Source: an uncultured Pseudomonas sp. (lineage in GTDB: Bacteria > Pseudomonadota > Gammaproteobacteria > Pseudomonadales > Pseudomonadaceae). From it: 18,421 nt of DNA. Of the stretch, positions 1-7,029 are shown in pieces (the first letter of the stretch is position 1; the number at the start of each line of letters is the position of its first letter). Where the stretch lies: positions 1 through 18,421 of the forward strand of contig CALMID010000416.1 of assembly GCA_937863915.1 (NCBI GenBank). Direction: 5' to 3'. A model generated the notes under the pieces. The model was not told the DNA's origin, did not search any database, and saw only the letters and a list, made by a program, of their open reading frames with translations. The position numbers and the translations under genes were made by a program.

Positions 1-101
1 TCGAAGCCCACCCGGAACTGATCAACTACTCGGTCAAGCGCAAGCCGGAAGAACTCGCCCTGGCCATCGCTGCCGCCATCGCCGCCCACGCCGGCCTGTG
101 A
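1..101 (+). CDS. pycA: Pyruvate carboxylase subunit A (biotin carboxylase), C-terminal end only
   Basis: Only the last 32 codons are present, read from base 3 to the TGA at 99-101. The tail is Ala-rich and ends in AAHAGL. The full protein would be the ATP-dependent biotin carboxylase subunit, which carboxylates the biotin carried by PycB using bicarbonate. Too little is visible to show a domain. The call rests on position: it ends 10 bases before the start of pycB, and Pseudomonas carries pycA-pycB as a pair. A stand-alone acetyl-CoA carboxylase AccC is the alternative, but it would not normally precede this gene. Confidence 0.8.
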   Translation, partial: EAHPELINYSVKRKPEELALAIAAAIAAHAGL

Positions 102-111
102 GGAATTGAGC

Positions 112-1920
112 ATGAAGAAGAAGATCAACATTACCGACACCGTCCTGCGCGACGGCCACCAGTCGCTGATCGCCACCCGCATGCGCACCGAAGACATGCT
201 GCCGATCTGCCCCAAGCTCGATCAGGTCGGCTACTGGTCGCTGGAAGTCTGGGGCGGCGCCACCTTCGACGCCTGCGTGCGCTTCCTCAAGGAAGACCCG
301 TGGGAGCGCCTGCGCCTGCTCAAGGCGGCGCTGCCCAACACCCGCCTGCAGATGCTCCTGCGCGGGCAGAACCTGCTCGGCTACCGCCACTACAGCGACG
401 ACGTGGTGCGCGCCTTCGTGGCCAAGGCAGCGGTCAATGGCATCGATGTGTTCCGCATCTTCGACGCGATGAACGACGTGCGTAACCTGCGCGTGTCCAT
501 CGAGGCGGTGAAGGCCGCCGGCAAGCATGCCCAGGGCACGCTCTGCTACACCACCAGCCCGGTGCACACCGTGCAGGCCTTCGTCGACCAGGCCAAGCAG
601 ATGGAAGCCATGGGTTGCGACTCGGTGGCGATCAAGGACATGGCCGGCCTGCTGACTCCCTACGCCACCTTCGAGCTGGTCAAGGCGCTGAAGGCCGAGC
701 AGGGCCTGCCGATCTTCATCCACAGCCACGACACCGCCGGTCTGGCGTCCATGTGCCAGATGAAGGCCATCGAAGCTGGTGCCACTCATATCGACACCGC
801 CATCTCCAGCTTCGCCTGGGGCACCAGCCACGCCGGCACCGAGTCGATGGTCGCCGCTCTGCGCGGCAGCGAGTACGACACCGGCCTGAACCTGGAGTTG
901 CTGCAGGAGATCGGTCTGTACTTCTACGCCGTGCGCAAGAAGTACCACCAGTTCGAGAGCGAGTTCACCACCGTGGATACCCGCGTGCAGGTCAACCAGG
1001 TACCGGGCGGCATGATGTCCAACCTGGCCAACCAGCTCAAAGAGCAGGGCGCGCTCAACCGCATCAACGAAGTCTTCGCCGAGATCCCGAAAGTACGCGA
1101 AGACCTCGGCTTCCCGCCGCTGGTGACGCCGACCTCGCAGATCGTCGGCACCCAGGCCGTGTTCAACGTGCTGGCCGGCGAGCGCTACAAGACCATCACC
1201 AACGAGGTGAAGCTCTACCTGCAGGGTCGTTACGGCCGCGCTGCCGGCACCATCAACGAGCACTTGCGCGCCCAGGCCATCGGCAGCGAAGAAGTGATCG
1301 ACGTGCGTCCGGCTGACCTGCTCAAGCCGGAAATGGCCAAGCTGCGCGAGGAAATCGGCACCCTGGCCAAATCCGAAGAAGACGTGCTGACCTACGCCAT
1401 GTTCCCGGACATCGGCCGCAAGTTCCTCGAAGAGCGTGCCGCCGGTACCCTGACCCCGGAAGCCCTGCTGCCCGCCCCGGAATTCGGCGGCCTGTGCCCG
1501 GTGCCGGGCGAGGGCGTGCCGACCGAGTTCGTCATCGACGTGCACGGCGAGACCTACCGCGTGGACATCACCGGCGTGGGCGTGAAGACCGACGGCAAGC
1601 GTCACTTCTACCTGGCCATCGACGGCATGCCGGAAGAGGTGGTGTTCGAGCCGCTCAACCAGTTCGTCGCGGGCGGCGGTAACAAGCGCAAGCAGGCCAG
1701 CGCGCCGGGCGACGTGGCCACCACCATGCCGGGCAACATCGTCGACGTGCTGGTCAAGGAAGGCGACGTGGTCAAGGCCGGCCAGCCGCTGCTGGTCACC
1801 GAGGCGATGAAGATGGAAACCGAAGTGCCCTCGCCGCTGGCCGGCAAGGTCAAGGCCGTGCATGTGGCCAAGGGCGACCGGGTGAACCCGGGTGAGGTCC
1901 TCATCGAGATCGAGGGCTGA
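112..1920 (+). CDS. pycB: Pyruvate carboxylase subunit B (carboxyltransferase + biotin carrier; OadA-like)
   Basis: The 602-residue protein transfers CO2 from carboxybiotin to pyruvate, giving oxaloacetate in the cytoplasm. An N-terminal carboxyltransferase barrel (about 1-300) opens with TDTVLRDGHQSL and holds the metal-ligand motif HSHDT and KDMAG. A conserved PYC/OADA domain follows, then a Pro/Gly-rich linker and a biotinyl domain with EAMKMET. The biotinylated Lys is residue 567 (codon 1810-1812). Length and domain order match Pseudomonas OadA/PycB. Annotation pipelines often call it oxaloacetate decarboxylase alpha, but no membrane beta/gamma subunits lie here and the biotin carboxylase subunit is adjacent, so pyruvate carboxylase fits better. 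ATG 112 is preferred over TTG 106: the GAGGA at 100-104 sits 7 bases before the ATG and only 1 before the TTG. Confidence 0.95.
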   Translation: MKKKINITDTVLRDGHQSLIATRMRTEDMLPICPKLDQVGYWSLEVWGGATFDACVRFLKEDPWERLRLLKAALPNTRLQMLLRGQNLLGYRHYSDDVVRAFVAKAAVNGIDVFRIFDAMNDVRNLRVSIEAVKAAGKHAQGTLCYTTSPVHTVQAFVDQAKQMEAMGCDSVAIKDMAGLLTPYATFELVKALKAEQGLPIFIHSHDTAGLASMCQMKAIEAGATHIDTAISSFAWGTSHAGTESMVAALRGSEYDTGLNLELLQEIGLYFYAVRKKYHQFESEFTTVDTRVQVNQVPGGMMSNLANQLKEQGALNRINEVFAEIPKVREDLGFPPLVTPTSQIVGTQAVFNVLAGERYKTITNEVKLYLQGRYGRAAGTINEHLRAQAIGSEEVIDVRPADLLKPEMAKLREEIGTLAKSEEDVLTYAMFPDIGRKFLEERAAGTLTPEALLPAPEFGGLCPVPGEGVPTEFVIDVHGETYRVDITGVGVKTDGKRHFYLAIDGMPEEVVFEPLNQFVAGGGNKRKQASAPGDVATTMPGNIVDVLVKEGDVVKAGQPLLVTEAMKMETEVPSPLAGKVKAVHVAKGDRVNPGEVLIEIEG

Positions 1921-1935
1921 TCCAGAGGCTGTGTG

Positions 1936-1965
1936 ATGTCCGGAGCCCGTCAGGGTTCCGGACAT
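1936..1965 (+). terminator. Terminator-like hairpin after pycB
   Basis: A 13-bp stem pairs 1936-1948 with 1953-1965, with one G-T wobble and loop GTCA, 15 bases after the pycB stop. Only a short T run (ATTT) follows, so it may be a weak terminator or an mRNA-stabilising hairpin rather than an efficient terminator. Confidence 0.45.
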
Positions 1966-2150
1966 GATTTGCAAGCATTGCGATGTGACGCCAGGGAGCG
2001 GCAGCAGCATCTTCCGTTGTGCATCGTGAAGCCATTTCCCACCCTCCGGCTGGCGGAGGGCGTGTATTGGCAACCGCCGCTGCACGACGCCTGGGTCGAA
2101 CCGACCCGGGTCGCCGCCCCTGCCTCATGAGGGCAGGGTTTTCATTTCTT
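1966..2150 (+). promoter_or_regulatory. Structured 5' leader of sbtA with candidate antiterminator/terminator switch
   Basis: The gap before sbtA can form several nested helices. One arm stacks TCGTG (2024-2028) with CACGA (2083-2087), GCCA (2031-2034) with TGGC (2068-2071), and CCCTCCG (2042-2048) with CGGAGGG (2054-2060). A long-range pairing of 1992-2002 with 2113-2122 (ten pairs, one bulged A) would capture the left arm of the terminator-like hairpin at 2118-2138. The segment 1991-1995 can instead pair with 2090-2094. The terminator hairpin ends 25 bases before the sbtA start, leaving no room for a promoter after it, so sbtA transcripts should have to pass it. I do not recognise a known riboswitch class. 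The pairings were drawn by hand and are inference. Confidence 0.4.
2118..2150 (+). terminator. Intrinsic terminator/attenuator just upstream of sbtA
   Basis: CCCTGCC (2118-2124) pairs with GGCAGGG (2132-2138) across a 7-base loop and is followed by the T-rich run TTTTCATTTCTT. The sbtA ribosome binding site begins about 3 bases after the T run. It may be an attenuator for sbtAB, or a plain terminator of readthrough from pycB if an unseen promoter overlaps it. Confidence 0.55.
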
Positions 2151-2163
2151 TGTGGAGTGTGTG

Positions 2164-3105
2164 ATGGGCCTTGATCCAGTGGTGCTGTTCTTCATCTTCG
2201 GTTTGCTGGCCGGGCTGGTGAAAAGCGAACTGAAACTGCCCCCGGCACTTTATGAAACCCTGTCGATCATCCTGCTGCTGGCCATCGGTCTGCACGGCGG
2301 GGTGGAGCTGGCCGAGCAGGCCAGCCCGACGCTGCTCGGCCAGTCGCTGCTGGTGCTGGGCCTGGGTGTGCTGCTGCCGGTACTGGCCTTCGGCCTGCTG
2401 CGCGGCCTGCGTTTCGACCGCATCAACGCCGCAGCGGTGGCCGCGCACTACGGCTCGGTGAGCGCCGGTACCTTCGCCGTGGTAGTCGCCTACCTGGCCG
2501 CCCGGCAGGTCGAGTTCGAGAGCTACATGCCGCTGTTCGTGGCGATTCTGGAAATCCCGGCGATTCTGGTCGGCATCCTGCTGGCCAAGGGCGTGTCGCG
2601 TGATACCCAGTGGAAGGAACTGGGTCGCGAAATCTTCCTCGGCAAGTCGATCATGCTGCTGCTCGGCGGCCTGATCATCGGCGCGGTGGCCGGCAAGGAG
2701 GCGATCAAGCCGCTGGAGCCGCTGTACACCAGCATGTTCAAGCCGGTGCTGGCGTTCTTTCTGCTGGAGATGGGCCTGATTGCTTCCGGCCAGCTGGGCG
2801 CCCTGAAGAAGCATGGCGTGCGGCTGGCGGTGTTTGCCCTGTGCATGCCGCTGCTCGGCGCCCTGATCGGTGCGTTGCTGGCCCGGGCCATGGGCCTGTC
2901 GCTGGGCGGCACCGCCATGCTCGCGACCCTGGCGGCTTCGGCGTCCTATATCGCGGTACCGGCGGCCATGCGCCTGGCGGTGCCCGAGGCCAATCCCTCG
3001 CTGTCGCTGACGGCATCGCTGGGCATCACCTTTCCGTTCAACATTCTGGTCGGCATTCCGCTCTACCTGCGCCTGGCCGAGTACCTGATGGCCTGGGGGC
3101 TATGA
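2164..3105 (+). CDS. sbtA: Sodium-dependent bicarbonate permease SbtA
   Basis: The 313-residue, very hydrophobic protein has about ten membrane segments and matches the SbtA family (PF05982, formerly DUF897), which imports bicarbonate with sodium across the inner membrane. Recognisable features are the opening GLDPVVLFFIFGLLAGLVKS, the stretch HYGSVSAGTFAVVVAYL, and a repeated second half with AASASYIAVPAAMRLA and a C-terminal GITFPFNILVGIPLY. Start choice: TGGAG at 2153-2157 lies 6 bases before ATG 2164; the GTGs at 2152 and 2161 are too close. sbtB follows after one base, implying translational coupling. The location after pycAB suggests it supplies bicarbonate to pyruvate carboxylase (inference). 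It may be controlled by the upstream terminator-like leader. Confidence 0.92.
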   Translation: MGLDPVVLFFIFGLLAGLVKSELKLPPALYETLSIILLLAIGLHGGVELAEQASPTLLGQSLLVLGLGVLLPVLAFGLLRGLRFDRINAAAVAAHYGSVSAGTFAVVVAYLAARQVEFESYMPLFVAILEIPAILVGILLAKGVSRDTQWKELGREIFLGKSIMLLLGGLIIGAVAGKEAIKPLEPLYTSMFKPVLAFFLLEMGLIASGQLGALKKHGVRLAVFALCMPLLGALIGALLARAMGLSLGGTAMLATLAASASYIAVPAAMRLAVPEANPSLSLTASLGITFPFNILVGIPLYLRLAEYLMAWGL

Positions 3106-3106
3106 C

Positions 3107-3409
3107 ATGAGCATCCATCAACGCACCCTGCTCACGGTGATCTGTGAGGCAGCGCTGGAGAAGAAGCTGGTCGCCGACCTGGAACAACTGGGCGCGCCCG
3201 GCTGGACCATTTCCGACGCCCGTGGCCGTGGCAATCGCGGCGTGCGCAGCGCCGGCTGGGACACCGAGGGCAATATCCGCGTGGAGATCATCTGCGCCCG
3301 TGATGTGGCCGAGCGTATTGCCGCGCACCTGCAGGCCAAGTACTACGCCAACTACGCCATGGTCTGCTACCTGGCGCAGGTCGAGGTGTTGCGCCCGGAA
3401 CGCTTCTGA
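3107..3409 (+). CDS. sbtB: PII-like regulatory protein SbtB
   Basis: This 100-residue ferredoxin-like PII-family protein should form a trimer that senses nucleotides and gates SbtA at the membrane. It shows a first beta strand (LLTVICEAALEKKLVADLE), a T-loop region with GRGNRGVRSAG (about 40-50), and the second half RVEIICARDVAERIAAHL followed by KYYANYAMVCYL. This matches cyanobacterial SbtB as I recall it, including the GxGSRxVRSSG and KYFxxYA segments. It ends in EVLRPERF and lacks the C-terminal CGPxGC redox loop found in many cyanobacterial SbtBs. The start lies one base after the sbtA stop, with a GGGGG ribosome site inside sbtA. The alternative, a generic GlnB/GlnK, is unlikely because the uridylylated T-loop Tyr context is absent. 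Confidence 0.88.
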   Translation: MSIHQRTLLTVICEAALEKKLVADLEQLGAPGWTISDARGRGNRGVRSAGWDTEGNIRVEIICARDVAERIAAHLQAKYYANYAMVCYLAQVEVLRPERF

Positions 3410-3429
3410 CCCTGCTCTGCTAGGCTGAA

Positions 3430-3455
3430 CCCAGGAGGCAGAGCCGCTGCCTGGG
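3430..3455 (+). other. Hairpin between sbtB and the solute-binding protein gene
   Basis: AGGCAG (3436-3441) pairs with CTGCCT (3447-3452), and CCC (3430-3432) with GGG (3453-3455) around a 3-base bulge. No T run follows, so this is not a clear terminator. The right arm runs directly into the GGGAGAGG ribosome site of the next gene, so it could affect that gene's translation. Confidence 0.3.
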
Positions 3456-3466
3456 AGAGGTTCGGG

Positions 3467-4234
3467 ATGGCACAACGCGGTTGGGTGGCGTTACTGGCAG
3501 GGCTGTTGCTGCAGGGCGTGCAGGCGGCTGAACCCTTGCGCGTGCTGACCGAGCATTCGCCGCCTGGCGAATACCTGGCGGCCGACGGCCGGGTCACCGG
3601 CCCCACCGCCGAAATGGTCCGCGAGCTGCTGCAGCGGGCCGGCGAGTCGGCCGAGATCGAGCTGTTGCCGTGGATGCGCGCCTATCAGATCGCCAGCAGC
3701 GCCACGGCGCCCGTTGCCCTGTTCGAGACATCGCGTACCCCCGAGCGGGAGGCGCAGTTCAAGTGGGTAGGCCCGATCAAGCGTATTCGCTGGGGGCTTT
3801 ACGACCGTGCGGAAAGGGCCAGGCCATTGGCTGATCTGGAGCAGGCACGGCAGGCCAAGTCGATCTGTACCTACATTGGCGATGGCAAGGGCGACCTGCT
3901 GGCGCAGCAAGGCTTCAGCAACCTGTTTCGTCCGGTCAAGTCGCAGCAGTGCTTCGATATGCTGCGCCTGGGCCGCGATACGCTGTGGCTGTCCAGCGAC
4001 ATCGAAATGGAAAATATCCGCAGCGGCACTGACCTGCAATTGCAGCAGGTACTGGCCATCGACAGCCTGGACCTCTATATCGCCTTTTCCCTGGCCACGC
4101 CCGATGCCACCGTCCGGCACTGGCAAGCCACGCTGGACGCCATGAAGCGTGATGGCAGCCTGGCGCGCCATTACCGGGGTACTTACGCCGACAGCCTGAT
4201 CGAGGAAATCAGCCAGGTATCGGTCGCGCCCTGA
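3467..4234 (+). CDS. Periplasmic amino-acid-type solute-binding protein (SBP_bac_3 family)
   Basis: The 255-residue protein has a Sec signal peptide (about 1-20; hydrophobic core VALLAGLLLQGVQA, likely cut after VQA). The mature part has the type 3 solute-binding fold: LRVLTEHSPPGEY at the start, GPTAEMVRELLQRAG, then PWMRAYQIASS and TSRTPEREAQFKWVGPI. These are typical of a Pseudomonas subfamily that occurs without its own permease or ATPase, as here. The ligand is unknown. GGGAGAGG lies about 6 bases before the ATG. It starts 57 bases after sbtB and may be transcribed with it or separately. A role linked to bicarbonate transport is not supported by anything in the sequence. Confidence 0.8.
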   Translation: MAQRGWVALLAGLLLQGVQAAEPLRVLTEHSPPGEYLAADGRVTGPTAEMVRELLQRAGESAEIELLPWMRAYQIASSATAPVALFETSRTPEREAQFKWVGPIKRIRWGLYDRAERARPLADLEQARQAKSICTYIGDGKGDLLAQQGFSNLFRPVKSQQCFDMLRLGRDTLWLSSDIEMENIRSGTDLQLQQVLAIDSLDLYIAFSLATPDATVRHWQATLDAMKRDGSLARHYRGTYADSLIEEISQVSVAP

Positions 4235-4245
4235 TTCAAGATTTT

Positions 4246-4284
4246 CTCAATAGCCCTTATTTAATCGATTGCTTTGCTCAATAG
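4246..4284 (+). repeat. Direct repeat CTCAATAG x2 in an AT-rich island
   Basis: CTCAATAG occurs at 4246-4253 and 4277-4284, start to start 31 bases (about three helical turns), flanking the palindrome AATCGATT (4263-4270). The stretch is clearly more AT-rich than its surroundings and lies upstream of the CBS gene, so it probably holds that gene's promoter or a regulator site. I cannot assign a convincing -35/-10 pair. Confidence 0.35.
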
Positions 4285-4337
4285 GTGGAGCCTGGCCGAT
4301 GCTTGCCCCGTGATTGTTATTGCTCGGGGGAACTCAG

Positions 4338-4778
4338 ATGAAAACCGTGGCCCAGATGCTCCATGCCAAGTCCAGCCAGGACGTCCACACCATCACGCCG
4401 GAAGCTACCGTGCTCGATGCGCTGTGGCTGATGGCCGAGTGCAACGTCGGTGCCCTGCCGGTATGCGATGAGCAGGGTCGGTTGGTCGGCATCTTCAGCG
4501 AGCGCGACTATGCGCGCAAAGGCGTGCTGCTGGGACGATCCTCGATCGGCACCCAGGTTCGCGAGGTCATGAGCACGCCGGTGCTGACCGTGGTGGCCCG
4601 GCAGGGTATCCGCGAGTGCATGGAGCTGATGACCGAGCACCATCTGCGGCACTTGCCGGTGGTGGAGGGGCAGCGCCTGGTCGGCCTGCTGTCGATTGGT
4701 GACCTGATCAAGGCCACCCTCGCCGAGCAGGATGGCCTGATCCATTCGCTGGAACAGTACATCCGCGGCGCGGCCTGA
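4338..4778 (+). CDS. Two-CBS-domain protein
   Basis: The 146-residue cytoplasmic protein is made almost wholly of a tandem CBS pair (about 8-65 and 75-130), a module that binds adenine nucleotides and acts as an energy sensor. Each repeat shows the usual strand-helix pattern ending in GRLVGIFSERDY and QRLVGLLSIGDL. It ends in LEQYIRG, a tail common in Pseudomonas homologues. No other domain is attached, so its target is unknown. ATG 4338 is preferred over an upstream TTG because GGGGGA lies about 6 bases before it. It stands alone, with an AT-rich upstream region and a strong hairpin downstream. Confidence 0.85.
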   Translation: MKTVAQMLHAKSSQDVHTITPEATVLDALWLMAECNVGALPVCDEQGRLVGIFSERDYARKGVLLGRSSIGTQVREVMSTPVLTVVARQGIRECMELMTEHHLRHLPVVEGQRLVGLLSIGDLIKATLAEQDGLIHSLEQYIRGAA

Positions 4779-4785
4779 AGTTCAG

Positions 4786-4811
4786 CATCGGGGCCTGTTG
4801 CGGCCCCGATG
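4786..4811. terminator. Hairpin between convergent CBS and polyamine-binding genes
   Basis: A perfect 10-bp stem CATCGGGGCC / GGCCCCGATG with loop TGTTGC lies between two convergent stops, 7 bases after one and 11 before the other. Neither side has a clear T run. Its position suggests a two-way terminator or barrier to transcript collision. Confidence 0.55.
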
Positions 4812-4822
4812 TGATGGCCGGC

Positions 4823-5917
4823 TCAGGTCCCGGTGCGCACGGCCGTCCACAGGCGGGTGCGGATGCGCTCGATGTTGCGCGGCAGCGGCTGCAGTACATA
4901 GAGCGAGTTGCGCGCCTCGGCGGTCGGGGTCAGGTTCGGGTTGTCGCGGATCGCCGGGCTGACCTGCTGCATGGCCGCGAGGTTGGGGTTGGGATAGCCG
5001 AGGAAGTCGCTGATCGGTGCCACCACCTTGGGGTCGAGCAGGTTGTCGAGGAACTCATGGGCCTCGGCGACATTCTTTGAGCTGGCCGGGATCACGAAGG
5101 AGTCGAACCACAGCGGCGCGCCCTCTTTCGGCAGGCGCCAGTCGACCACCACGCCGTTGCCGGCTTCCTTGGCGCGGTTGGCGAACTGATAGAAGCTGCC
5201 CGAGTAACCCACCGCCACGCAGATCTCGCCGTTGGCGATGTCGGTCATGTACTTGGCCGAGTGGAAGTAGCGGATGTGCGGGCGGATCTTGGTCAGCAGC
5301 GCCTCGGCCTGCTGGTAGTCCGCCGGGTTCTTGCTGTTCGGATCGAGACCCAGGTAATCCAGCACAATTGGCAGGATCTCGTTGGGCGAGTCGAGCAGGG
5401 TGACCCCGCACTGGGCCAGCTTGGCGATGTTCTCTTCCTTGAAGATCAGGTCCCAGCTGTTCACCGGGGCGTTATCGCCCAGCGCCGCCTTGACCTTGTC
5501 CGGGTTGAAGCCGATCAGCGTGGTGCCGTACATGTAGGGCACGGCGTACTGGTTATCCGGATCGTTGGCGGTCATCAGTTTGAGCAGCGCCGGGTCCAGG
5601 TTCTTCCAGTTGGGCAGCCTGGACTTGTCCAGTTTCTGGAACACGCCGGCCTTGATCTGTGTATCGAGGAAGGTGTTGGAGGGCACCACCAGGTCATAGC
5701 CCGAGTTGCCGGTCAGCAGCTTGGCCTCCAGCGCCTCGTTGGTGTCGAACACGTCCCAGGTCACCTGAATGCCGGTGCGGGCCGCAAAGGCCTTGGGCAC
5801 CTCGGGCAGCATGTAGTCGGCCCAGTTGTACACACGCAGCTGGCGCGGCTGATCCGCAGCCTGGACGGCACCGGCCAGGGCCAGGCCGCAGAGGGTGGTG
5901 GCGAGCAGTTTTTTCAT
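4823..5917 (-). CDS. Periplasmic polyamine-binding protein (PotF/SpuD family)
   Basis: The 364-residue ABC-transporter binding protein has a Sec signal peptide (MKKLLATTLCGLALAGAVQA, cut before AD). The mature start LRVYNWADYMLPEV is the hallmark of PotF/SpuD proteins, whose Trp-Asp pair lies in the polyamine pocket. Further landmarks are GYDLVVPSN, PYMYGTTLIGFNPDKV and FDSFVIPASSKN. The length is usual for the family. It lies 63 bases after an acetylpolyamine amidohydrolase gene in the same direction, so the ligand may be an acetylated or free polyamine such as acetylputrescine or putrescine (inference). P. aeruginosa PA1409-PA1410 has the same pairing as I recall. No permease or ATPase genes are in the window. 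AAGGAG lies 9-10 bases upstream of the start. Confidence 0.9.
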   Translation of the reverse strand: MKKLLATTLCGLALAGAVQAADQPRQLRVYNWADYMLPEVPKAFAARTGIQVTWDVFDTNEALEAKLLTGNSGYDLVVPSNTFLDTQIKAGVFQKLDKSRLPNWKNLDPALLKLMTANDPDNQYAVPYMYGTTLIGFNPDKVKAALGDNAPVNSWDLIFKEENIAKLAQCGVTLLDSPNEILPIVLDYLGLDPNSKNPADYQQAEALLTKIRPHIRYFHSAKYMTDIANGEICVAVGYSGSFYQFANRAKEAGNGVVVDWRLPKEGAPLWFDSFVIPASSKNVAEAHEFLDNLLDPKVVAPISDFLGYPNPNLAAMQQVSPAIRDNPNLTPTAEARNSLYVLQPLPRNIERIRTRLWTAVRTGT

Positions 5918-5946
5918 CTTGTTGTTCTCCTTCTTTTGACTCAGAG

Positions 5947-5976
5947 CCCGCCCACGCTCTCGCGACCGCGGGCGGG
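5947..5976 (-). other. GC-rich hairpin between aphA-like and potF-like genes
   Basis: CCCGCCC (5947-5953) and GGGCGGG (5970-5976) can pair across a 16-base loop, just after the amidohydrolase stop. No T run follows on the transcribed strand. It may be an mRNA processing or stability element that sets different levels for the enzyme and the binding protein. Confidence 0.35.
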
Positions 5977-5980
5977 GGGC

Positions 5981-7009
5981 TTAGGCGCCCTGGAAACCTT
6001 CGAGCACGTTGACGGCATTGATGCCGATTTCGGCGACCGCGTAGCCGCCTTCCATCACGAACAACGTCGGTTTGCCCAGCGCGGCGATGCGTTCGCCCAT
6101 GCGCAGGTAGTCGGGGCTGTCCAGCTTGAAACTGGAGATCGGATCGTTCTGGTAGGTGTCGACGCCGAGCGATACCAGCACCACGTCTGGACCATAGTCG
6201 GCAATGCGCCGGCAGGCGGTCTCCAGCGCGGCGCCCCAGACATCCCAGGCGCTGCCGGCGGCCAGCGGCAGGTTGAGGTTGAAGCCCTCGCCCGCGCCTT
6301 CGCCGGTCTCGTCGGCATAGCCGAGAAAATGCGGGTACTCGAAGCTGGGGCAGCCATGGATATTGGCCACCAGCACGTCGTCGCGGTCGTAGAAGATCGA
6401 CTGGGTGCCGTTGCCGTGGTGGTAATCCACATCGAGGATGGCCACGCGTTTGGCGCCCTGATCGAGGCAGGCCTGGGCGACGATGGCCACGTTGTTCAGG
6501 TAGCAGTAGCCGCCCATGACGTCGGCACTGGCGTGATGGCCCGGCGGCCGGCACAGGGCGAAGGCGCTGCGCGCGCCGGCGGCGATTTCGCGTTGGCCGC
6601 TGAGGGCGACCTGGGCCGAGGTGTAGGCCGCCTGCCAGGTGCCCGCGGTGATGGGGGCGAAGCAGTCGAAGCTGTGGAAACCGTACTGGCCGTAGAGGTC
6701 GTTCGGCCGCTTGGCGCGCAGGTGGCGGGCCGGGAATACGCCGGGCACAAAGTCGGCCGTATTGCCCTGGTCGGCCCAGCCGGCCCAGGCCTTCTGCAGG
6801 AAATCCAGGTAGTCGGCGGTGTGGATACGGGCGATCGGCGCCAGGCCGAAATCCGCCGGCGCCCGCACTTCGCCCAGCTGCTGCTGGCGCACCCGGGCCA
6901 GCACATGGTCGGCGCGCGCCGGCATCTCGAAGCAGGGTTTCAATTCGCCGCCGACCATCTCTCCCTGAGCGTGGTGCAGGCGGTGGTCGTCGCTGTAGTA
7001 GGTCAGCAT
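5981..7009 (-). CDS. aphA: Acetylpolyamine amidohydrolase (histone deacetylase family)
   Basis: The 342-residue zinc hydrolase should deacetylate acetylputrescine, acetylcadaverine or other acetylpolyamines in the cytoplasm. All key residues of the characterised Mycoplana enzyme fall at the same numbers: the His pair H158-H159 in RPPGHHA, zinc ligands D195 and H197 in ILDVDYHHGNGTQ, D284 in SLGVDTY, and the catalytic Tyr Y323 in EGGYA. The protein is close to P. aeruginosa AphA/AphB in length and sequence as I remember them. I chose ATG 7009 because it is preceded by CGGAGAACAACAAG and begins the conserved MLTYYSDDHRLHH; a longer upstream reading has no family similarity. It is the first gene of a likely two-gene operon with the polyamine-binding protein. 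The gene symbol is by family, so aphA versus aphB is not settled. Confidence 0.92.
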   Translation of the reverse strand: MLTYYSDDHRLHHAQGEMVGGELKPCFEMPARADHVLARVRQQQLGEVRAPADFGLAPIARIHTADYLDFLQKAWAGWADQGNTADFVPGVFPARHLRAKRPNDLYGQYGFHSFDCFAPITAGTWQAAYTSAQVALSGQREIAAGARSAFALCRPPGHHASADVMGGYCYLNNVAIVAQACLDQGAKRVAILDVDYHHGNGTQSIFYDRDDVLVANIHGCPSFEYPHFLGYADETGEGAGEGFNLNLPLAAGSAWDVWGAALETACRRIADYGPDVVLVSLGVDTYQNDPISSFKLDSPDYLRMGERIAALGKPTLFVMEGGYAVAEIGINAVNVLEGFQGA

Positions 7010-7029
7010 CTTGTTGTTCTCCGGGGGAC

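Noticed and set aside
106..114. TTG 106 as the pycB start
   Set aside because: It would leave only one base after the GAGGA ribosome site; ATG 112 has the proper 7-base gap and the family N-terminus.
34..2085. A 683-codon open frame on the minus strand across pycB
   Set aside because: Its composition is rich in Gly, His, Ala and Leu with no recognisable domain, and it mirrors a clear pycB on the other strand. Long antisense frames are expected in DNA of this GC content.
1936..2120. Resemblance to known riboswitches: AGGGTTCCG (ykkC-like) and CGCCTGGG (ZTP-like)
   Set aside because: The other conserved segments of those classes are absent or in the wrong order, and AGGGTTCCG is simply one arm of the hairpin behind pycB.
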